Shown: positions 58,455 to 64,000 of the stretch, piece by piece
Numbering within the stretch: position 1 is the first letter of the stretch
How the letters are laid out: each line of letters opens with the position of its first letter
Assembly: GCF_016583825.1 (NCBI RefSeq)
Contig: NZ_NRRV01000020.1
Location: forward strand, 24,336 to 88,335
Origin: Thiohalocapsa halophila
GTDB lineage: Bacteria > Pseudomonadota > Gammaproteobacteria > Chromatiales > Chromatiaceae
Direction of reading: 5' to 3'
DNA length: 64,000 nt
Program-made: the position numbers and the translations under genes
The notes under the pieces: generated by a model
Seen by the model: only the letters and a program-made list of their open reading frames with translations
Databases searched by the model: none
What the model was told of the DNA's origin: nothing

Positions 58455-59915
58455 CTACGGCAGCAGCGGCAGGTAGAAGAGCGACATCATCAGGAAAAAG
58501 ATCATCACCGACAGGATGTCGTTGCCGGTGGTGATGAACACGCCGGTGGCCATCGCGGGGTCGATGCCGAGCTTGTCCAGCACGATGGGGATGGTCGCAC
58601 CCACGGCGACCGCCACCACCACCACCGTCAGCAGCGACAGCCCCGCCCCCGCCGCGAGCACCATGGGCGCATCGAAGTCCATCACCTGGGCGACGCCGAT
58701 CACCAGCGCCACCAGCACCAGCGCGGCGATGGCGCCATTGGCGAGCGCCGCCAGCAGCTCCTTCATCAACCGCCAGCCGAGGTCGGCGAACTTGACCGTG
58801 CCGGTGGAGAGCCCCTGCACCGCCACCGTGCTCGCCTGGATGCCCGCGTTGCCGGCCATGGACATGACGATGGGGATGAAGCTGGCCAGGATCGCGGCCT
58901 TGGCCAGCTGGTCCTCGAAGGCGCCAACCACGGTCGCCGACAGGCTCGCGCCGGCGAGGCCGATGAGCAGCCAGGGGATGCGCCCGCGCACGATACGCAC
59001 GATGGATTCGTCCGGGCGGGTGTCCGCCGGCAGCCCGGCCATCAGGTTGCGGTCCTCCTCGGCCTCCTCGCGCAGCACCCGGCGCAGCTGTTTGGGCGTG
59101 ATGCGGCCGATGAGCCGGCCGTCGGCGTCCACCACGGGCACCACGGACAGCTCGTAGCGATCCGCGATAGCGGCGACCTCCTCCTGGTCGGTGTCCGGGC
59201 CCACGGCGACGAAGTCGGTGCTCATGACATCGGCCACCCGCGCCTCCTTGGGCGAGAGCAGCAGGTCGCGCAGGCGCAGGTAGCCCAGGGGGTGGTGCTC
59301 GGCGTCGACGACATAGACGGCGTAGAGCTTCTCGATGGCGCGGGCGTTGGCGCGGATCTCGTGGGTCACCTGGCCGACGGTCCAGTCTGGCGGCACGGCG
59401 ACGAACTTGCGGCTCATGATGCTGCCGGCGGATTCCTCTCGGTAGTCGCGCAGCGACTCGATGGCCCCACGGTCCTTGAGCCGCGGCAGCACCTGCGCCT
59501 CCACCTCGTCCGGCAGGTCGTCGAGCTGATCGGCGGCCTCCTCCGGCTCCATGCCGTCCAGCACGTCCACCAGGCGCTGCACCGTGCAGTCCTCCAGCAG
59601 CGCGGAGCGGAAGGCGGGATTCAGCTCCGCCACCACACGGGTCTGCAGCTTGTCCAGCCACCCGAAGAGCTTGCGCGCACGCTTCAGCGGCAGGTGCACG
59701 ATGAGCGCGAGCAAGTGCTGCGGCGGCCAGCGCCTGATGGCGCGCTTGACGGCATCCTTCTCGCCCGCCTTGATCATGCGTGCGAATGCGTCCACCACCG
59801 CCGCGTTGTGCTCGTCGAGGTCGTCGCTGATGCCGGCATCGCCCACCGGCCGCCACACCAGCGGCACCTCGGGAGTGCCTGGCTCGGCTTGCGGCGATGG
59901 ATCGGACTTGGGCAT
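58455..59915 (-). CDS. mgtE: Magnesium transporter MgtE
   Basis: A 486-residue Mg2+ channel. The cytoplasmic MgtE N-domain (MEPEEAADQLDDLPDEVEA near 135) is followed by two CBS domains (VGQVTHEIRANARAIEKLYA; VADVMSTDFVAVGPDTD) that gate the pore by sensing Mg2+. Five transmembrane helices come after about residue 320 (for example MAGNAGIQASTVAVQG in the pore-forming helix). Length fits the family. Confidence 0.94.
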   Translation of the reverse strand: MPKSDPSPQAEPGTPEVPLVWRPVGDAGISDDLDEHNAAVVDAFARMIKAGEKDAVKRAIRRWPPQHLLALIVHLPLKRARKLFGWLDKLQTRVVAELNPAFRSALLEDCTVQRLVDVLDGMEPEEAADQLDDLPDEVEAQVLPRLKDRGAIESLRDYREESAGSIMSRKFVAVPPDWTVGQVTHEIRANARAIEKLYAVYVVDAEHHPLGYLRLRDLLLSPKEARVADVMSTDFVAVGPDTDQEEVAAIADRYELSVVPVVDADGRLIGRITPKQLRRVLREEAEEDRNLMAGLPADTRPDESIVRIVRGRIPWLLIGLAGASLSATVVGAFEDQLAKAAILASFIPIVMSMAGNAGIQASTVAVQGLSTGTVKFADLGWRLMKELLAALANGAIAALVLVALVIGVAQVMDFDAPMVLAAGAGLSLLTVVVVAVAVGATIPIVLDKLGIDPAMATGVFITTGNDILSVMIFFLMMSLFYLPLLP

Positions 59916-60059
59916 GACTGGATCCTCCGGCAGTGGAGCCGACGGTCCCGACCGTCGGTGCGCTGGGGGGCGCTATGCTAACCCGAGCGGACACCGACGC
60001 CGATGACCGCGCGGTGACGACCCCAATATGCAGGCGAGCGGTGCAGCCTGCTCGTCGGG

Positions 60060-60320
60060 CCTCCTGTCCCCGGCCCGACCTACGCCGGGGTGCGCGACCG
60101 ACGGCTGTCCGCAGCTTCGTAGGTCGGGCTGAGGAACGAAGCCCGACACCGCGCTCGGCCGTAACCACCTGATTCTCTGGCCTCCTGTCCCCGGCCCGAC
60201 CTACGCCGGGGTGCGCGACCGACGGCTGTCCGCAGCTTCGTAGGTCGGGCTGAGGAACGAAGCCCGACACCGCGCTCGGCTGTAACCGCCTGATTGTCTG
60301 GCCTCCTGTCGTCGGCCCGA
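60060..60320. repeat. 121-bp REP-like tandem repeat, two full copies and a partial third
   Basis: Copies start at about 60060 and 60181, nearly identical, with a third partial at 60301. Each contains GTAGGTCGGGCTGAGGAAC and a GTCGGGC...GCCCGAC palindrome. A related single piece is near 58020. This intergenic stretch holds no gene. Confidence 0.85.
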
Positions 60321-60377
60321 CCCCAAGGCATCTGCGCCACAGCAGCCTGCGCCGCGTGCCCAGTCTCCAGGCGGCGC

Positions 60378-61883
60378 TCAGACCGCCGCAGTGCAGCCGC
60401 TCCACTTGCGCGGGAACAGGCTCTCCAGCTCCCCGGAGCGATGCAGCACGGCGACGCCAAGCGCGTATCCCCGGTGGCGGACGATTACCTGCCCGGACCC
60501 ACAGGCAGCCGTTTGGGCGGGCGTCGGCCGCAGCGTCTGCCGGCGCAGATAGGCGTCGCGCTCGGCGGCTGCATCCAGGTCCAGCACCTGGCGGGTCGCC
60601 TGCGGACCCAGCAGCAGCGCGCCGGCGGTGGTGAGCTTGGGCGGGCGGATGTTGGTGCGATGGAAAAAGAGCCCGCTACCCTCGGGACGGGGCGCCGCCG
60701 GCGGCACGTGGTCGCGCGCCGCCAGATGCAGGCCGCGGCGGGTCTGGCGATGGGCCCGGAACTGCGCCGCGATGGGCTCGGCGATGCCGTAGTGCGCGGC
60801 CAGGCCGATGCACCATTCGGCGTCCTCGTCGTCGAGCGCAAGCGCCAGCGGCTCCGGCTCCGGCAGTCCCGGCGCGGCGGCCTCCTTCTCCAGCACGGCG
60901 ATGAAGAAGCCGCCGCTGTCGTTCGCGTGCGGCCACACCCGCAGACAGCCGGCGAGGTCCGCCGGCAGCGTCCGACCCTGCCAGAGCGTGATACCCGGGC
61001 CGCCCACAAAGCCGGGCAGGTCTGCCCACGCGGGCGCCGGAAGCAGCTTGAGCCGGCCGTCCTGCTCGGCGAGGATGTCCGCCACCACCAGCTCGTTCTC
61101 CTCCGGCGCGAAGGTGCAGGTGGAGTAGACGATGCGACCGCCCGGGCGGCAGAGCTGGACGGCCTTGCGCAGCAGGGCCCGCTGCCGGCCCGCCATCCGC
61201 GTGCTGCGCTCGGGGCCGAGCTTCGCGACCAGGCCCGGATTGCGCCTGAGCGTGCCCTCGCTGGAGCAAGGGGCGTCCACCAGGACGCGGTCGAAGGGCC
61301 CGGCGGCGGCGGGATAGTTGCCGCCGTCGCAGCGGCTGGTGGTGACGTTGACCACCCCGAGCCGGTCCAGGTTGCCCTGCAAAGCCGCGATGCGGTCCAT
61401 GGCGAAGTCGTTGGCCAGCACCGTGCCGCGGTTGCCCAGTGCCAGCGCGATCTGCGCGGTCTTACCGCCGGGGGCCGCGCACAGGTCCAGCACCCGCTGG
61501 CCGGGGCACAGGTCCAGCGCCAGCACCGGCAGCTGGGAGACCGCCTCCTGCGCATGGGCCAGCCCAGCGCAGTACCACCAGTGCTGCCCGGCCTTGAAGC
61601 CGGGCGGCAGCATCAGCGCCGTGCCGGGGGCGTCCGCCAGCCAGGGCACGGGCGCGCTCGGCACGCCCTGCGCTGCCAGCACCGCCGCCGGCACCGCGCC
61701 GTCGCAGCGCCCGGGGCGGCTCCAGATGCAGGTGCCGAGCGGGCGGCACAGGCTGTCGATGAAGCCGTCCCATTCGTCCACCACCTGCCCGAACAATGGG
61801 CGGTAGCGCGCCAGGGCCTCGGCGAGGGCGGCCGGGCTCGGCACAGGCGTCGGGGTCGATGGGTGGGTGTCGGCGGAGGACAT
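60378..61883 (-). CDS. RsmB/NOP-family RNA (cytosine-5) methyltransferase (RsmF-like)
   Basis: A 501-residue m5C RNA methyltransferase; start 61883 (MSSADTHPS). It has the SAM site LDLCAAPGGKTAQIALALG near 153 and the two catalytic Cys motifs: VDAPCSSEGTLRRN near 223 and STCTFAPEENELV near 273. The C-terminal region differs from canonical RsmF but includes a PUA-like segment. It likely modifies rRNA; which base is modified cannot be read from the sequence. Confidence 0.88.
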   Translation of the reverse strand: MSSADTHPSTPTPVPSPAALAEALARYRPLFGQVVDEWDGFIDSLCRPLGTCIWSRPGRCDGAVPAAVLAAQGVPSAPVPWLADAPGTALMLPPGFKAGQHWWYCAGLAHAQEAVSQLPVLALDLCPGQRVLDLCAAPGGKTAQIALALGNRGTVLANDFAMDRIAALQGNLDRLGVVNVTTSRCDGGNYPAAAGPFDRVLVDAPCSSEGTLRRNPGLVAKLGPERSTRMAGRQRALLRKAVQLCRPGGRIVYSTCTFAPEENELVVADILAEQDGRLKLLPAPAWADLPGFVGGPGITLWQGRTLPADLAGCLRVWPHANDSGGFFIAVLEKEAAAPGLPEPEPLALALDDEDAEWCIGLAAHYGIAEPIAAQFRAHRQTRRGLHLAARDHVPPAAPRPEGSGLFFHRTNIRPPKLTTAGALLLGPQATRQVLDLDAAAERDAYLRRQTLRPTPAQTAACGSGQVIVRHRGYALGVAVLHRSGELESLFPRKWSGCTAAV

Positions 61884-62031
61884 GCGGCGGAGAAGGTCAG
61901 GGCTGGAACGACGCACAAACGTGGCAATCTACAGAAAACCGGCGCCGGCGCCCACGGCTCGTCCCGCAGCCTGCCGAGGACAGCCGAGCGCTTTGCCTTG
62001 CGCCAAACCGACTTCGCCACCGGAGAGTCCG

Positions 62032-63201
62032 ATGCACCAGATCCCCGCCACCGAGGCACCACCCCTGCGCCGCATGCTGGAGCAGCTCATCGCCACGCCC
62101 AGCGTCAGCAGCGTGCAGCCGGCATGGGACCAGAGCAACCGGGCGGTGCTGGAGCCCCTGGCGGACTGGCTGCGGGCGGCGGGCTTCAGGGTGGAGCTCC
62201 TGGAGATACCGGGACATCCGGACAAGGCCAATCTGCTCGCGACCCTCGGCAGCGGCCCGGGCGGGCTGGTGCTCGCCGGTCACTCGGACACCGTGCCCTA
62301 TGACGCGGCCCTGTGGCAGCACGATCCGCTGGCGCTCACCGAGGACGGCGGGCGCCTCTACGGCCTCGGCACCTCGGACATGAAGTCCTTCCTGGCGCTG
62401 GCCATCGAGGCCGCCCGCGGGCTGGACGCCGGGCAGCTCGAACACCCGTTGATGATCCTGGCCACCGCCGACGAGGAGTCCGCCATGCACGGCGCCCGTG
62501 CGCTGGTGGCCGCCGGCCGCCCGCTGGGCCGCCATGCGGTCATCGGCGAGCCCACCGGCTTGCGGCCGGTGCGCGCCCACAAGGGCGTCATGGGCGAGAC
62601 CATCCGGCTCATCGGCCGCAGCGGCCACGCCAGCGACCCGAGCCTCGGCAACAACGCCATCGAGGGCATGCACGCCGTGCTCACCGCGCTGCTCGGCTGG
62701 CGCGATACGCTGAGCCACGAGCACCGCGACCCGGCCTTTGGCATCGCCTGGCCCACGCTCAACTGCGGCCACATCCACGGCGGCGACAACTTCAACCGCA
62801 TCTGCGGCCAATGCGAGCTGCACATCGACATCCGCCCGCTGCCCGGCCAGGAGCCGGATACGCTGCGCTCCGAGCTGCGCCGGCGGGTGGCCGAAGCCGC
62901 CGAGCCCCGCGGTCTGCAATGGACGGTGGAGCCGCTGTTTCCGAGCATCCCGCCGGCGGACACCCCGGCCACCGCCGAGATCGTCCGCGCCGGCGAGGCA
63001 CTCAGCGGCCATGCGTCGGAGGCCGTGAGCTTCGGCACCGAGGCGCCCTTCTTCAACGCGCTCGGCATGGAGACCATGGTGCTCGGCCCGGGCGACGTCG
63101 CCCAGGCTCATCAGCCGGACGAGTTCCTAGCGGTGGAGCGCATCGAGCCCATGCTCGGTATGCTGCGGGGGCTGATCCAGCGGTTCTGCCTGACGGCCTG
63201 A
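62032..63201 (+). CDS. argE: Acetylornithine deacetylase (M20 family)
   Basis: A 389-residue M20/DapE-type deacylase with GGAGAG before ATG 62032. Metal-site motifs: LVLAGHSDTVPYDAALW (His and Asp) near 80, YGLGTSDMKSFLALAIEA near 110, ATADEESAMHGARAL with the catalytic Glu near 144 and VIGEPTGLRPVRAHKG near 170. The RSGHASDPSLGNNAIEGM segment is typical of ArgE, which releases ornithine in arginine synthesis. The overall pattern favours ArgE over DapE. Confidence 0.88.
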   Translation: MHQIPATEAPPLRRMLEQLIATPSVSSVQPAWDQSNRAVLEPLADWLRAAGFRVELLEIPGHPDKANLLATLGSGPGGLVLAGHSDTVPYDAALWQHDPLALTEDGGRLYGLGTSDMKSFLALAIEAARGLDAGQLEHPLMILATADEESAMHGARALVAAGRPLGRHAVIGEPTGLRPVRAHKGVMGETIRLIGRSGHASDPSLGNNAIEGMHAVLTALLGWRDTLSHEHRDPAFGIAWPTLNCGHIHGGDNFNRICGQCELHIDIRPLPGQEPDTLRSELRRRVAEAAEPRGLQWTVEPLFPSIPPADTPATAEIVRAGEALSGHASEAVSFGTEAPFFNALGMETMVLGPGDVAQAHQPDEFLAVERIEPMLGMLRGLIQRFCLTA

Positions 63202-63335
63202 CCGCGCGGGTCAAGACCAAACAGGCCGGCCACGGCCACGGCATGTCACCAGCGGTCACACTCCCGCGCTAGACTGGCGGGAATCCCGCCGGCGCGGCCA
63301 GCCGGCACCGTTGCGCAAGACCTCGGTGGCAGCCC

Positions 63336-63818
63336 ATGCAAGCACTCGACATCGCCCAAGTCCTGTCCCAATCCACCCTCGGCGCCGAGCTGACGGCCGA
63401 CGAATGCCAGGCCCTCGCCGGGATCATGGGCGTTCGGCCCGTGCCCGCCGGCGAGACCCTGGTCCACGAGGGCGAGCAGCGGCGCACGCTCGTCTTACTG
63501 GCCCGCGGCAAGCTCAACGTCTGCAAGGAGGTGGACGGTCGGGAGGAAACGGTCTACCAGATGCGCGTCGGCGAATGCGCCGGCACGCGGGCCTTCATCG
63601 ACGGCTCCCCGCGCAAGGCCGCACTCTGCACCGACACCGACAGCCTGGTGCTGACGCTGGAGCCCGAAGCCTTCGAAGGCCTCATCGAGACCCAGCCCAG
63701 ACTGGTATACAAGGTCATGCGGGCCATCTTCCGCATCACCCACTCGAACCTCATGCGCGTCAACCTGGAGAGCGCCGAGCTGCGCAACTACATGATGAAG
63801 ACCGGCGGCAGGTATTGA
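63336..63818 (+). CDS. Cyclic-nucleotide-binding-domain protein without DNA-binding domain
   Basis: A 160-residue protein that consists of one cNMP-binding fold: ETLVHEGEQRRTLVLLARGK near residue 40 and a shortened phosphate-binding cassette around VGECAGTRAFIDGSPRKAAL near 77. No C-terminal helix-turn-helix follows. Typical cassette residues (GE...RxA) are partly kept, so nucleotide binding is uncertain. It may sense cAMP from a cyclase such as the one at 6567-8672, which is speculation. Confidence 0.8.
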   Translation: MQALDIAQVLSQSTLGAELTADECQALAGIMGVRPVPAGETLVHEGEQRRTLVLLARGKLNVCKEVDGREETVYQMRVGECAGTRAFIDGSPRKAALCTDTDSLVLTLEPEAFEGLIETQPRLVYKVMRAIFRITHSNLMRVNLESAELRNYMMKTGGRY

Positions 63819-63823
63819 GGGGG

Positions 63824-63990
63824 AAGTAGCGAGGGGCGAGTTGCGAGGGGCGAGTAGCGAGTAGCGAGTAGCGAGGAAGATCAGACCTGCTCACCTCCAT
63901 CGAGCCTCCATCACACTCGCCCCTCAGCCCTCAGCCCTCAGCCCTCGATACTCGCCCCTCGATACTCGATACTCGATACTCGCCCCCATG
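63824..63990. repeat. Heptamer repeats (GCGAGTA / GATACTC) around an inverted arrangement
   Basis: Several GCGAGTA-type units lie near 63826-63873 and GATACTC or CAGCCCT units near 63915-63985 run in the opposite sense, so the region can form a long hairpin. A shorter relative is near 57085. It probably lies between genes at the window end. Confidence 0.75.
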
Positions 63991-64000
63991 CGCCCCAACC

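Noticed and set aside
60060..60320. Possible CRISPR array
   Set aside because: Units are 121 bp, contiguous and without unique spacers, and no cas genes lie nearby; REP-like repeats fit better.

Overview
The window is GC-rich chromosomal DNA from a gammaproteobacterium. The housekeeping set (prlC-type oligopeptidase, clpB, priA, argS, birA, xthA, mgtE, an argE-like deacylase, an RsmB/NOP RNA methyltransferase) and Chromatiales-like accessory families (DUF29, Uma2, MNT/HEPN, a PEP-CTERM-like protein, a CrtC/tocopherol-cyclase-like protein next to a geranylgeranyl-reductase-like flavoprotein) suggest a purple sulfur bacterium or close relative. This placement is an inference; there is no rRNA in the window.

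Layout. 1-10.9 kb: end of an oligopeptidase A gene, tRNA-Ser(CGA), a PRC-barrel/EF-hand protein and an Ala-rich LEA-like protein, an iron-sulfur protein, hemerythrin, a CHASE2-adenylate cyclase divergent from a FecR-domain protein, an MBL hydrolase and a DUF3127 protein that starts with TTG. 11-16.7 kb: a rearranged accessory block. A 955-residue protein joins a RelE/ParE-like N-terminus, a complete SF1 (UvrD-like) helicase core, ankyrin-type repeats and a novel C-terminal region. Its last 700 bp are repeated 2.6 kb downstream, with DUF29 and a Phd antitoxin plus a beheaded PIN toxin between the copies. 16.8-32.5 kb: two very large secreted proteins (2966 and 1969 residues) translationally coupled on the minus strand, preceded by a small PEP-CTERM-like protein. 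The larger carries a 1.6-kb internal duplication and an abruptly cut C-terminus. 32.6-35.9 kb: a scar region with a clpB fragment abutting an IS66-family element with a frameshifted transposase, another transposase tail, a Uma2 nuclease and an internally deleted DUF29 relic. 36-46.8 kb: clpB with a CIRCE operator, an MNT/HEPN pair, two isoprenoid-related genes, DUF1028, a PCu(A)C copper chaperone, a c-type cytochrome, SixA, fructosamine kinase and HNH genes. 47-64 kb: mostly core genes (priA, argS, a SPOR protein, birA, an M61 peptidase, a SanA-like protein, xthA, mgtE, an RNA methyltransferase, a deacetylase, a cyclic-nucleotide-binding protein), with REP-like and heptamer repeats between them.

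Most striking: (i) the toxin-like/SF1 helicase/ankyrin fusion with its detached, mosaic C-terminal copy, the best candidate here for an undescribed (possibly defence) system; (ii) the coupled giant secreted proteins with repeat-driven size change; (iii) the clpB region, combining a CIRCE-type operator with a partial second clpB trapped beside an IS element.
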